The notes under the pieces: model-generated
Told to the model about the DNA's origin: nothing
The model's input: only the letters and a program-made list of their open reading frames with translations
Databases searched by the model: none
Shown: positions 47,448 to 60,423 of the stretch, piece after piece
Layout: every line of letters begins with the position of its first letter
Position numbering within the stretch: position 1 is the stretch's first letter
Made by a program: the position numbers and the translations under genes
DNA from: Zygnema cylindricum
Taxonomy: Eukaryota > Streptophyta > Zygnematophyceae > Zygnematales > Zygnemataceae
Length of the DNA stretch: 64,000 nt
Direction: 5' to 3'
Assembly (NCBI GenBank): GCA_037447655.1
Contig: JBBHKE010000085.1
Location: 19,579 to 83,578, forward strand

Positions 47448-48231
47448 GGCCGCCGTACAGAATCCTCAAACTCGTCAAATCAGTGACGCACTGTCCCTGT
47501 CAGAGCATGCTCCGCACAAGTGGTCACACTCGAGTCGAGGATACTGTAATTGACTGTAAGGGTTCTTATCCCTTATCAAAACACAGTAGTAACGACTTGC
47601 TCTGGACAAAACCGAAGCTACTGCAAATTTGCGTCAAAAATAGCCGCCATACTCGCGAGCTTTGAAAGTTTGAAGTCGTCAAAAACGACGGGAAGGCTTA
47701 ACGGTGGAGTACAGTACAGTACAGTACTGTACTGTACTTTAATGTACTGTACTGTACTGTAGTACTATTGCAAATTTTCCAGGAATTACTAGCCCGTCCG
47801 ATATGTTTTACTCAATGTACGGAAAGAAAATTTTATGTTTTAACGGCATCGATTAATATCGTAAATAATCTTGATTTCGATATTCTGATTTCGATATTAT
47901 TTTATGCTGTTTTACTATTTATGCATTAAAGCAAGTTTTACGGTGTACCGTACTGTAGTCGCATGGAATTCAGGTGAATTCACCGCTTTGATGGTTCGTC
48001 TCTCCGTACTCCGCCGTACATATGAACGGAACTGTGCAGCTCTGTTTGCACTTTGCAGCTAGAAGCACGGGCGATGTGGTACAGAACTGTAACTTCTGAT
48101 TGTCTGAAAGCTTCTGAGCCCCCTCGCCATCACCCCTTCCGACCGCTCGACAACAATTCCCCTACTTTCCCTCCAGGTACTTTCTCCTCTCCCTCTACAA
48201 GAACTAGTATTGTCGAGAGAGTGGTGTCTCC
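47448..48231. promoter_or_regulatory. Shared upstream region of NOL10 and eRF3 (784 bp)
   Basis: The two start codons face away from each other across 784 bp, and no other gene lies between them. A bidirectional promoter is likely. It contains a TACAG/TACTG array with a perfect palindrome (47713-47738). Core promoter elements were not recognised with confidence. Confidence 0.6.
47708..47765. repeat. GTACAG/GTACTG array with perfect palindrome
   Basis: A 26-bp perfect palindrome (47713-47738, two 13-base arms AGTACAGTACAGT and its complement) is followed by a further block of GTACTG repeats that can pair with the left arm. It could extrude a cruciform or hairpin. It lies about 260 bp from the NOL10 start codon. 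Confidence 0.85.
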
Positions 48232-51200
48232 ATGGCGGCCCCAGACTCCTGGGAAGACATGGATGATGGTCCTCCTCCCCCTCCTCGTCAAGGTCCTCCC
48301 AGCAATAACAACAATTATCCCCCAAACTTCCGGTTGAGTGCAAATGCCCCTACTTTTGCCTTCAATCCCGGTGCTGTAACGTTCACTCCCAACTATGGCG
48401 GTGCTCCTCCCGGTTATTATCCTCCGCATGGCAATATGCAGTATGACTATGGCCAGCAGCCCTATGCTGCTCCGCAGGGCTATGCTGCCTATCCTCAGCA
48501 GTCCTATGGCGCATATCCTCCGGGCTATGCTGCTCCTGGGATACAGCCTCAGCAAGTTCAGGGGTACGGTAATCAGAGAGGCCGAAGTCAGCCGAATCAG
48601 TCGGTGCAGTACGACAATCAACATCGATCGGACGGTCAACAGCGTGCAGATGGCTACCGACCGAGTCCTCGTCCTGTAGTGGGGGAAGGCAACGGAGTGA
48701 GACCACAGCAGCAACAACATCGCAGTGGCGGTGCGAGGCCAGTGCCAGCTTCAGCACCCCCGAAGGAGAGAGAGGCTGTTCCTGTTGGGACCACACGTGT
48801 GTTAAGCTCTCCAGCCCAAACAGATAAACCTCGTGCTGCTGTGGCAGCTCCCGCTCCACCACCCCCTTCCGTTCCACCCCCTACTGTTCCACAACCTCCT
48901 GCTCCTGTTCCATCTGACGAGGTGAATGAAGACGCTTCCATGGATGCAGAACCACAAAAGAAGGAGACAGCGGTAAGGGCAACCATTTCTTAGAACTTTT
49001 GGATGTAGTTTCCCGTTTTTGTTTTTGTTGAATGAAATATGGTTCTCAATTTTGATCAAAGTGTATTATTTCGTACTATAGTAACCGGACGTGTTTTCTG
49101 CAGGCCGTGGAAATACCACCGGTGGTAGCTCAAACTTCAGATGGTGTCCCTGGTATAAACCTGTTTGCTCTATTCCATCTTGCAAATTTTACAGCTGTTT
49201 CCTGTTTCTCCTGCATTTTTTCTTTTCCTTCTATGTTTTTGCTCAACATGATTTCTGTTTTCTTTGGAGACTACTATGTTGTATTTGTATTCCGTTCTTC
49301 ATAATTTTCTTTTCTTTATTGTTAAAGCTATTCTATTGTTCTTTTGCAGATGCCATGGATGTGGTTGATAAAGTGGCCGCTTTTAAAATCAAAGACACTG
49401 ACAAGCAAAGTAAAAGCACTGTTGTGAAGGAAGAAGATGAGCTCGATGGTGAGCCTCACTTTGTCCTTAATCTATAGTACTAGTGGTTGTTTTTTGTAAT
49501 TTTGTCATCTTGCAAGATTGAAAGGTGTAGTTGGAGATTGGAAGTTAAAAGGCCTTCTAAAGGCCTTAATACAACAATCTTGACGTTGTTTTTTTCTTCT
49601 CATGTTCTGCAGAACGGACGGAACAGCCTCCGAGCAAAGTCGAGGAGCCTGTGGTAGAAGATGAGGATGTAGTGGACGAGGATGAGGACCAACGAGACCA
49701 TCTTAATTTAGTTTTTATTGGGCATGTTGGTAAGTCATTGTGTAACAAAGAAGAGCTTGCATTCGGGTAAAACTATCTTGAAAGAAAAACGAACCTCTTG
49801 TTTATTTTATACTTTTCAGCAAATTTGTTCAGTTCTCTATGCATGTTTTGACCGTTGACATTGAAGGCAGGTCATGGGATGTGGATTGGTTTGGGACTAC
49901 AGATGCTGGGAAGTCTACCATTGGTGGCCAGATTTTGTACCTTAGTGAAATGGTGGACAAACGAACCATTGAAAAGTTCGAGAGGGAAGCAAAAGATAAG
50001 AATAGAGAGAGTTGGTAAGTGGTTTCTTTAGTTTACTGAGTCAATTGGGCCTTGTATTGTTTTAGGGCTTTAATGATTGTAAGATCGGGCTAGCTGTTTC
50101 CACAGACATGTTCATGACGGTTACATTTATTTCTGGATGTCCGTTCTTTTTATTGGTCAGCTTCTGTGGTTAGAGGTTATGTCTAAGGTTTACTGTAGTG
50201 AATTCTCTCAGAATTTCGCTGTGGTCAATATGTGAAATTCATGTACCATTTTTTGCTCTGTGCCTGTGGGATTTCTGCAGCTCATTTTCACATTTTCTCA
50301 CAACTGTCTGCAATAAGATAGCAAAGTATTGTCGTAATATATGATTTTGTACATGTATTGTGAGTAGTTTTGTATATTAAGCAAATTCACACCTGATGTA
50401 TCGCAATATCAGCATTTTTTTAACATTGAATAATAAGTTATTCGATAATTCTCGAGCTTGCCAATGATTGCCAGTATCGTGGTAACTGATCAGTGGCCGA
50501 TAAATGTACGGTATTCAGCATGGAAAAAAAAAACAAATGAAGATATATCCAGCTAAGTCTTGATCTAACAGTCTGAATTGGATGTGCGCTTGACAATATC
50601 TTGAAACTGCAAGCCCATAAAAAACCTAAACATTCCCCACAAAAACTTTAATGCTGTACGGTATGTTACAGACAGATTTTGTTGCCAACAAAATTCAGGG
50701 ACGTGGTTTTGGTATTGAAATGTCTCATCTCGTAAGTGTGGTTGTACAGATACTGATGAAATTGTGATATCAAATTTGATATCTTGTGATAATCAGTTAT
50801 GTGACATATTGTTTGATATGTCGAACATTGAGGTCTCCTTAAGCACCATATATTGCTTATTGGGAAAACCTGCATGCAACATTGATTCCTCAGCATATTA
50901 TCAGTATCTTTCACATTCTGTGGTTGTGAATGTTAGTGCAAAAATGGTTACGTTACAATGATGACATTGGTTGTTTATGCAGGTATATGGCCTATATTAT
51001 GGACACAAACGAGGAGGAGCGGGCAAAGGTTAGTAATATTGCTCAAGTTGTGGTTAACCGCTCTACACGTTGTTGAGATTGATTTGCCAGTTTTTGAACG
51101 GTCTGATAACTTTTGAGGAAGATGAATTTATACACTTTTGTGATGGTTTTGTTCTGAAAATCTTGTTGTCTCTTGAATGGTCCTAGTTTTCGCATACAAA

Positions 51201-54200
51201 TATGTGAAATTCTTCAGGAGACTTGGTTTTGTCCTGATGACAACTTTTTGCACAGCTTTTGACAATTTAATTATTTAGTTTAGTGCCAATATTTTGTTGT
51301 TCTGTTAGTCAGCTATGTTTATGTTTATTTGTTTGCAGGGTAAGACTGTGGAGGTTGGGCGGGCTCACTTTGAAACGGCTAAGAGGCGTTACACTATTCT
51401 GGATGCACCAGTAAGACACCATTTTTCGATAGCTGTGCGCCTTGAGTAGCTGGCTAATTGGATGAGTGTTTACGTTGCAGTTCAATTTTACTCCTTGAAG
51501 TCATGGAGTCTGACTTACTGTTCAATCTTTGCAGGGTCATAAAAACTATGTACCCAACATGATCAGTGGGGCTTCACAGGCTGATGTCGGCGTTTTGGTA
51601 AGCATATCCAAACATCATGTTCATTATTAATGGTTTTTCATTCGCTTTTTTTGTGTTTTACAATAATGCTGCTGAGTACCTTTCTGTGAGACCTTTGAAT
51701 AAGTGAGTACTCTTTTTAGTTTATAACAGTAATGTTTCAGTGTGCATGATCTGCTCTTACATGCGGTGTTCATGGTAGAGAGGTAATAGATTGGTAAATA
51801 AGCACATTTGGCATTTAGTACTCAAGCTGGTGCTTTGTTGTTCTTTGGCTTTACACCTTGGCATTTGTGGATAATCCAGGTTATTGCAGCCCGCAAAGGT
51901 GAATTTGAAACTGGTTTTGAGAGAGGAGGTCAGACTCGTGAGCATGCCCAGCTAGCAAAGACATTAGGTGTCTCCAAGCTAGTGGTGGTTGTGAACAAAA
52001 TGGACGATCCATCTGTAAATTGGGCCAAAGAAAGGTATGCTGGTATCAATCTGTTTTCTTTGTTAGTGGTCACTGTCAGTCGGAGTTGTTTCTGTTAATG
52101 CGATTTTGAGTTTTCTATCCTTTCTGTTTGAGCTGACAAATTCCTCAAGGAAACAATGAGTTTTTTGACAATTTTCATCATTTCAAGTGTACTCCAAATG
52201 CAGTCCTAAAGTCAGGAATCTAAGTGTTGTGAACAGATGAGGAACATATTAGCTACAACTTGTTTTCTAATTCAGAAAGAAATTTCACAATCAGTTAGTG
52301 TAATTTACTCCTTGGTGTCAAATTATCAATGCCGTTTTTACTTGACGGAATCAGATAACTTGTGTTCAGGAGCTTTGAGTTTACAGCATTGTTGTGGCTC
52401 ATGTTTCCAAATTTTTTGTTTAAGGTCAATATCTTCTGAATGAAGAATTTTGGCTTTAATATTGAATATGTCTGGATTCTCTTGTGTGAGCTTGTAAGCT
52501 ACTGGAAATGGTTGTTCTGTATGAGTAAAATTGTAACTCTTCTTGTTAAATGTGTTCTAAATTTGGGTTTCAGATTTGATGAGATCGTCACGAAAATGAC
52601 ACCATTCTTGAAAGCATGCGGTTACAACACGAAAAAAGGTTAGTCTTTTCTGTTTGTGATTCTCCCAAATTGCTCTGTCTTTCTCGAGATTTTTTTTTCG
52701 CTTTTAAGTCAAAATTCCTGTTTGAGCTATTTTGTTGCTGTCATGTGTTGTAGCTGACTGTCAAAACAGTTTTGGGAGACATTTTTACCTTAGTTTCGCA
52801 TCTGTCAATCTTTTGGATGTTACTTAGATGTATCATTAGCATGTTCATTATGGTTACATGTCGAATTTTTAGCTGGATTTTACATTAAGATTGAGTTTAG
52901 TTTGTGCTTGATGTTTGCAAATAACAGGCTAGACAGATCTTAGGTCTTAAAATATCGTTTCACCAACTAAAAATTGCAACTGTCTTAGATTTCAGGATGG
53001 AGAGGCCCTCTGTATTGGAGTTGGTACCTTGCTAGTATAAGTTGCATTTGCAATTTCTTGCAAGTTCTCTAGCGTGCAATTATGCCTTAAAGCTGGTTAG
53101 TATCTTGCCCAAGCTTTAATTCAACTGAATTTCATTTTGGTGATGTGGTGATTACCATATGTTGCCTATAAGGCCAGCTCATTTTCTAACAAAATCTTAT
53201 GTTTTTTCCAGACGTGCAATTCCTTCCCATTTCTGGTTTGATGGGAATTAATATGAAAGAAAGGCTGGGCAAAGATGTTTGTCCATGGTGGGATGGACCT
53301 GCTCTGTTTGAGACACTGGATGCTCTCGTGCTACCAGAAAGAGATCCGAAGGGGCTTTTCAGGTGTGTAGTCTTTGCGTGCGTCTAAACTGTTGTTATTT
53401 TCTTGGGTGCTTTTGCCCATATATTGCACTGATAACATTTTTTTAACAGTAAGGTTCATCATTGCGCTCATTTGAGTAGTCTGGTGTGTGTTTTATTTGG
53501 TTTGCTTGGGCTGATTCTTTTTACATATTTGTTTCATGCGGGTTCAGGCGATATTGAGCAAGAAATCAGGCGCAGTTGGGTTTTTATGATTGAAGTATGA
53601 GTTTGTAGTGGAACATTCTTGACAGTTAGCTAGCTCGTTGCTAGTTTTCTTTTGGATCAATGTCAGATGAAGTCCTGTGCATCTGTGATGATAATGGTCT
53701 CAATTCCAATGATATTTTGATTGCAATCCAGCACTATTGGTTGTGTTTGCCATTAGGTGTTCATTGGAAATTTACTAATCGTCTTGGCTCTTGTGAAGCT
53801 TCAATTTGTGCACTGAAGCGTCACTTTTATTATGGCAGGATGCCTCTGATCGACAAATATCGTGATATGGGAACAGTTGTGATGGGAAAAATTGAGTCCG
53901 GTAGTGTGCGCCGAGGGGATAGCCTCCTAGTGATGCCCAACAAGGTTCAGGTGAAGGTGGTGACCATTTTTAGGGATAATGATGAAGTGAAGTATGCTAA
54001 ACCTGGAGAAAACCTCCGGATCAGAATATCTGGCATTGAGGAGGAAGACATCCTTCCAGGCTTTGTCCTGTCATCCATTAGTGAGTGATCTCATGGCAGA
54101 CTTACTGCCTGTCTTACCTTGGCCTTAATAATAGTCAGGCATGGTCACAGTGAATACCCAAGAAAATCTATTTTTTTGTTTTTTTCAAAAAAAATTAGCA

Positions 54201-55747
54201 GTAATTTTGTAGTAATATCCAAAGGTTTGTCTTGTTGCCGCGATTGTGTCATGAAGCGGAAGGCTACTTACTTATTCAACCATGTATGTTACGGGTTGCA
54301 CCTGCAGAATCTCCTATTGTTGCAGTTGTGGAGTTTGATGCGCAATTGCAGATTCTGGAGCTGCTCGACCACAAGGTGAGCTTCCTTTTTCTTGACTTGC
54401 CAACCACTTGAAAAGTGCTTGCATTCTAGAGTCATTCTTTGACTCATGAGTATGAGACACAATCATGTCTTTGGCCGTCATCAATTGATTAACTGACAAG
54501 TGTGTTTTACGTAGCCTGAAGTTAGTCTTGTGTTTTTACTCCTACCTCAATGCAAGAAGTGTATATGTTTGGATGTACAGCCTGTTAGTACTGTTTGACT
54601 GTTTTATCTGCTCAAACTAAGTTTCAGCATCAAATGTTCAATGGGAGAAAATGTTTGTGCACAACACTGAATAGTCTGGGCCTCTTCCATTTCATTTTGT
54701 GGTCAGAAGTGTTGTGTTTGGTGATGTGCAGTTAAATATATTTAAGTGTATTGGTATTACAAAGCTACATGTATGTGACCTTTTGGTTTATGTCTTCTCT
54801 CATCCAGAAATAAATATAAAAAGCATTTGTTATGTGCCGCAGGCTATTTTTACGGCTGGGTACAAGGCAATCTTGCACGTTCACTCTGTTGTGGAGGAAT
54901 GTGAAATTATTGACCTGCTGCAGCAAATGGATCTAAAGACAAAGAAAATGTTGAAACGGAAGCCCCTTTTTGTGAAAAGTAATGCCATTGTTACAGCTCG
55001 TATTCAGGTTTGTATACCTCAGACCAGTTTTGTAAACCTGGAGCAGTTGAGGGCTCGTTTTAAGCTCTATTTAAACTCTATTTTGTCTTCTACTGCTGCA
55101 TGATTCCATATGAATGACAGGGTGGGAAAAAAAAAATTAGCATAAAATTTTATGTCTTCGAAGTGTGTCTGTCTCCCAACTCCGACTGTTAATGCTACAG
55201 ACCTCTGTTTTGTCTTTTGAATTAAACACGCTGTCATCTTGTATGCCACCCCTTTTGCACCATGGGTTTATATAATGGTTGGGGTCTGGGCTTGTGAAAA
55301 TCTGTTGTGTGCAGGTAACACAACTGATTTGCGTTGAGCTGTTTTCTGCCTTCCCACAGTTGGGCAGATTTACCCTTCGAGATGAAGGCAGGTTCTCCTG
55401 TTCCTTAACTCTTTTGGTTTGGACAATTCCTTGAGTTCACTCTATGTATACTCAGGGTGGCTCTTGAAGCCTCCCAGACTTGACTCTTATCTTAGTCCTT
55501 CAATGTGTTTGCATCGACATTTGTTTTAAAACATTGTTCTTAGAAGTGTTGGAATAATTGCCTAGCTCAGAAAGTTCTGCAGCTCGTTTCAAACTACTTC
55601 CACTGTTTCTTGCCTTGCAATATCTTTTGTTCTTATGCATCTTAGTGGATATGGACTGAAATGCTGGCATGGTCTTTTGATTGTTATGCAGGCAAGACTG
55701 TTGCAATCGGTAAAGTTACGTCGCTAGTGACTCACTCGGCAGAATGA
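48232..55747 (+). CDS. eRF3: Eukaryotic release factor 3 (eRF3/Sup35-type GTPase), 16 exons
   Basis: Exons: 48232-48972, 49104-49143, 49350-49448, 49613-49729, 49903-50014, 50983-51028, 51339-51410, 51535-51597, 51880-52034, 52574-52638, 53212-53362, 53839-54080, 54308-54375, 54843-55007, 55315-55387, 55692-55747. They join in frame to 754 residues. eRF3 binds eRF1 and uses GTP to drive stop-codon recognition and peptide release. GTPase motifs are complete: GHVDAGKST (330-338, split by intron 4), DAPGH (407-411, across introns 7/8), NKMD (469-472) and the SGL motif in exon 11. Domains 2 and 3 follow, ending QLGRFTLRDEGKTVAIGKVTSLVTHSAE. The N-terminus carries a PAM2-like motif (FNPGAVTFTP, 44-53, overlapping LSANAPTF), for poly(A)-binding protein, and a Q/G/Y/P-rich tract (about 55-115) like the prion domain of yeast Sup35. 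Intron 15 uses a GC donor. Confidence 0.95.
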
Positions 55748-57835
55748 CGGCGGCTGTCTGGCCTTCGCATCTGCTCTGCCATGTGTGCGCTCACTACAGG
55801 TTTGTACTCATATTCTGTTAGCTGTTTTCTTTTTGGAAGTAATTTGGACACACTCATTCAAGGATTGCTTTATCATTTTCCACCGTGTGTGTGTTGAAGA
55901 TTCCGGTTTTTATACTGTAAACTAAGTGACCTGAACTTAACGTTTCAGTTTGATTGATGGGCTTTTTCTGTCTGCTACTGTATGGTGCATAATAGCAGTT
56001 TGGCCCTTTAGTAGGGCACAGCTCACCGCTGGGTTGTTTGATGTTTTCTGATGCAGTGGCCAGGGAACAGTATGCACTATCAGATTTTGGTAAAGGAGCC
56101 GCACTTGACTCCAGCATCTATGTATAGCAACAATTTGAGACAAGCAGGTAGTGGACATTTCTATCTTTGAAACTTGCAATGATCATTGCTGATGTGACCA
56201 AACTTTGAAATATTTTCTAGCTTGTTGTTATCTATATTTTCAAAGGCTATATGTGCTTCAGTAATGGAAACCCGTGGAATGTTGTATCGGAGTCAGTAGT
56301 AATACCACCACTTCCAATCTACCTGAACTGTGTTTCGAAGTCAATTTCATGTTACACTACTATCTTACCAAAGTCAAATACGTATTTGTATATAAATGGA
56401 AAGTTGATTGGCTGTATGAGGACGTAAATATGTAGTTTTACTCGTAGATATTTTGTGTTGCTGCTCTTCATACATCAGTCAAAGTTGCGGAACATATTTC
56501 TGGAACTGCAGGAATCAAAAACAACTTTTTCTTATCTTTGCTCGTCCGTTCTATCATGGCATTTTAGGTAAGGATAGGTCATTAGTTGTCACTTTATCTA
56601 TGTTTTTCTTGTGGCCACGGGAATGTCACGGGAAATATGGCAAGGTCACGTGAAACTAAGCTAAACATGAAAATCCGCTTTTCAAAGTTAGCACTCGGCA
56701 TAGATTTGAGTAATACTAGTTGGTTGTTGTCACTCTGTGTGGTGGCATTTCTTGAGATTTCAAATATGATTGCTAGAATTGACAGGCTGATGTGAACCTG
56801 CGGCACTCTCGGCTTTGTTTCTGTTACATAACTAATTTCCTTTGAGTCGGTTCTTTTGCAGGAACATAAGAATGGTCTCCAGTTCTTGGTATAAGTAGTC
56901 ATGTAGGTGGATAGGCGATCCTTACGTTCTTCAAAACAGTTCGTTGAGGTCAATTCCACGTTCTTGCTACTTGCATGTGTTTTGGGACTACAGATGGTGT
57001 GGATTATCACTCAAAGCATGCTAGTCTGTCTATCTTACTGTCAGGAGTTGATTCTCGGAATTGTGCAGATTCCAAGTGCTGATGAGGCATTTCTGTTTGA
57101 ATTGCCTATATCAGGATCCTGAAGTAACTTGAGTCTAACCTGAGATTTGGGAGGGAGAAATAATAACGTCATGTCAATGTATTACTGGTTGAGATACACT
57201 AGCTGTATGGTTTTGTACTTAATAATATTTACATATGAGCTGGGAATATTTCTTGTGGAAGCTGTTTTGCATTTTGACGGAATAATTGGGGAGGTTGGGT
57301 TTTTGTGGTGTTGTGAAATGGAATCATTGCTTTGTATTACAAGAAGCTTTGGTCTTGTTGCTTTTGAATATTCTGCTTGTAGGAAGATTCCTTTATTTAA
57401 CTTCAAGAGGCTCCTGTCTTGTTTTCATCTTTGTTGTGGATTGTTTTTGAACCATGAATTTTTGTTTTTACACAATTGTCACTGACCATAAATTTCAGCA
57501 CCTTAAGGCCATGAAGTATAATCTTGTCTGCGCCTAAAATGTCCCACGATTTTGGTGTTTTCTCTTGGAGGAGATTTTAGGGTTTTATAGTTGAATGATA
57601 TGTCTATAACAATCTACGAAGTAAGGGGCCGACTTTATTAAAAAGCGCAATGGTAAACCACCTGAGTCCATAGGAACAAAAGGAAGTAGCATTGCTAAAA
57701 CTGAAAAACCACATGACTAGGGAATTAACAAAAAGGAAAATCAAGGTAAAACTGACGAACATACGAAAGAATGGCAGGGAAATCGAAAACACCCACAAAA
57801 GCAAAACCCCCCAAACAAAACATGAAGGGAAAAAT
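55748..57835. other. eRF3 3' flank, no further gene recognised
   Basis: The start of this stretch is the eRF3 3' untranslated region. Only short unconserved frames are present in the rest. The sequence stays T-rich and unrepeated. Confidence 0.45.
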
Positions 57836-58806
57836 CTAACACGTAACAAAAACTAAAAAAAATAAAAAAAAAAACAAAAGCTCCAACATAACTAAAACTT
57901 TACGGAAAGCAACCACAGAAGTCCCTGAATCCCGGAGGAGCTCGAGGAGGAAGTTCTGAAACAAGCCATCGATCCGTGACGGCAATAGACGATCGAAGTT
58001 ATGTAGAAGCCGACACCCGTTGTATGGCCACGGAAAAATGTTGACGAAAAAAAGAAGTAAGGAGCGTCGACCACAAGTACGGAAAAACTCGTCCAAAGCC
58101 ACACCCAAACAACCAAATATCTCGACCGCCATCGGAATGAAGCCATCCATAGCGTCATGACGGGCATAATCACGCTCCTTTATAGCCGCGTCACGGGCGG
58201 CCACTCCCACATGCCGAGCCGCTTGGTTGACGACTGTAGTTGAGGTAGGGTTCGCCAAAACAATATCACCAATGTACGACGCGCACCATCAAGTAATACA
58301 AGGTCAATCCGACGCGAAGGAATAATGTGAGAGACCTCCCGACGAACACAAAATCCCCCCTCAGAAGCGATAGTAGCAATGGTGTCTCGAATCGTGTCGT
58401 GCGCCCGAATCAACTCGCCCCCGTGGGAGCAACGATGCAAATGGACCCCGTTGGGCTCGAGAACGTGGCCACAGGAGCAAACAAGTGAGCCAAGCAAAGG
58501 TGGGTGAGGGAGGCCAAGCCGGAACCTAAGGGCCGTCGTGAACTGAGCCGGGGTGAAACGAAGAGTAGATAAGATTGAACAAGGTTGGAGGCTTGAAGAA
58601 TCCAAAGTTTCTAATGTCTCTTGTGTTTGAAAGTGTGTTTTACTGGTTGGGTTAGAGGTTAATAAGGCCACGATTATTGGGTCATTAAGAACTTGTGAGC
58701 AGGTTTTTGACATCTGGTTTAGGGAAGGGCTATTGGCAAGCATATTGGTAAGGTTGCGATGTCGCTTTGATTTTTTGTGGTAGTTGGTTGGCAAATTCTT
58801 TGACAT
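57836..58806 (-). pseudogene. LINE-type retroelement, 3' fragment (zinc knuckle and endonuclease-like domain)
   Basis: The minus strand encodes ILSTLRFTPAQFTTALRFRLGLP, then a zinc-knuckle CSCG...GVHLHRCSHGGELIRAHD, then RRIDLVLLDGARRTLV, which looks like the catalytic core of a restriction-like endonuclease. After a frameshift near 58255, ANPTSTTVVNQAARHVGVAARDAAIKERDYARHDAMDGFIPMAVEIFG completes the C-terminus. This order (RT, knuckle, PD-D/EXK-like domain) is found in a class of LINE elements common in algae and protists. The reverse transcriptase itself is missing, so it is a 5'-truncated copy. It shares the ILSTLRF(S/T)(S/P)AQF junction with the ORF at 61045-63471. Confidence 0.72.
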
Positions 58807-59135
58807 GATAAATCAAACACCGAGCCGCCAAAAATGGCTTCATATTGTTACGGTTTCGGTCAAAGCTCCTGGACATTGAACTCAACAATTTTCTCAGCAT
58901 CATGGAAATTGCAGTCGCAGATTTTTTCTGTGGTCAGACCTTGGATTGGAGGTAATGACATCTTATTGTTTTTTGACTCGTGCTAAGTTATCTAAAGAGT
59001 TCTGGGACATCTCAGCCTCAACTTATTACAAACTCCTTACTAATACTTTCTTTACACTTCGCAATGTTTTACGCCATAACCAATACATACCGGAGACCAA
59101 GGATTTTCATAAAGGAAACTTACCAAAAATTACAG
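58807..59135. other. Spacer, no gene recognised
   Basis: I see no conserved coding sequence or repeat here. Confidence 0.4.
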
Positions 59136-59720
59136 AGGGAGAGTGAAGGGGGGGGGGGAGAGGTATGGGGAAAGAGTGGGAGGGGGGGGGGAGAGGTATG
59201 GGGAAAGAGTGGGAGGGGGGGGGGAGAGGTATGGGGAAAGAGTGGGAGGGGGAGGGGGTCGGGTATGCAGGGAGAGGAAAGGGAGGGGGGAGAAGGAGGG
59301 ATGGGAAGCGGGTGGAGGGTGATGAGGCAGGGGTGAGGGTGGGGAAGAGGCGGAGAGGGGAAGGAGAAGAGAGGGAGTTGGTGGAAGAGGAGAAAGAGAG
59401 GTTGGGGAGAGAGAGAGGGGAAGAGAGGGAAAGGCAGAGGGACAAGGAGAGGGAAGTGGAGGGGGAGAGGGATAAGAGAGGGAGAAGAAGGAGAGGTAGA
59501 GATAGAAGCGGTTGCTTTCTCTCCCTCTCCCTCTCCTCTCTATCTCTAAACGTTTCAAGGGAGCGGGAAGGAGAGGGAGGGGGAGTGAAAGAGGGAGAGG
59601 GATATGGAAAAGGAGAGTGGGAAAGGTAGAGGGATAGGGAAAGGGAGAGGAAGAAGGAGAGGGAGAGGGAGAGCGAAATGAGGCGAATAAATAGAGAGGT
59701 AGAGGTAGAGAGAACCACCT
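59136..59720 (+). repeat. G-rich minisatellite and purine tract
   Basis: Three 32-bp copies of GAGAGGTATGGGGAAAGAGT plus a G run lie at 59158-59255, followed by about 460 bp of nearly pure purine sequence interrupted by a pyrimidine segment at 59515-59550. The G runs could form quadruplexes. Long open frames on both strands here are products of composition. Confidence 0.8.
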
Positions 59721-59912
59721 CTGCTTCTTCAACTCCCTTGCCCTTTCAGTCTCCCATTGCCCTCCTCTCCCTCTAATTCTACCTCCTCCCCTTCAAATGT
59801 TTTAGGATTTTAAGGAGGGTGAGACGAAAGGAGAGGTTAAAGGAGAGAACTAGGGCACCTCTTGCTCGTCACGAAAACAGAGAGAAGAACCAAGCATTGT
59901 CTAGTGATTGGA

Positions 59913-60111
59913 CATGGCTGGTGCCCAACTTTTACATTTCCATGTGGTTCCTACTGTTTACTTACCGCAACATTTGGACAGCCGTTTCGTTTTCCTTTTT
60001 TTTAAGGAGGGCATGGCTGGTGCCCAACTTTTACATTTCCATGTGGTTCTTACTGTTTACTTACCGCAACATTTGGACAGCCGCGTCGTTTTCTTTTTTT
60101 TTAAGGAGGGC
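59913..60111. repeat. Tandem duplication of 99 bp
   Basis: 59913-60011 and 60012-60110 are nearly identical, each running from CATGGCTGGTGCCC to TTTAAGGAGGG. The few differences suggest a recent event. Confidence 0.85.
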
Positions 60112-60423
60112 GGCATTAGTCGCTGAGAAAACTTGACCTCAAATTTCTTCACAGGTCAAAGATAGTTAACGGACTGGGAGTCAAATTCAAACACACCAAT
60201 GTCATTTTTGTTTTATTGCGTACATGGATTAACCAATTTTGTACAGGATGCGGAAGGCGCTTGTGCCCAGCATAGTGACGCATGCGTATAATGTTTCCCA
60301 TTCCAAAATTCCATTTTCTCACTGATCTATGTTGACATTTGAACTGTCAATATGAGTTGACCTTGGAGTGAATATATGTGTGTAAAACTTTGTCATTCTA
60401 TTCTATTGCGTTTTTTTTTTCTT

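Noticed and set aside
48130-48986. Long minus-strand frames opposite eRF3 exon 1
   Set aside because: They are antisense shadows of the Q/G/P-rich coding sequence; the plus strand has the conserved eRF3 frame.
59107-59732. Overlapping 150-200 residue open frames on both strands
   Set aside because: They are made of a few residues (S, L, P or G, E, R) and come from the purine/pyrimidine tract.
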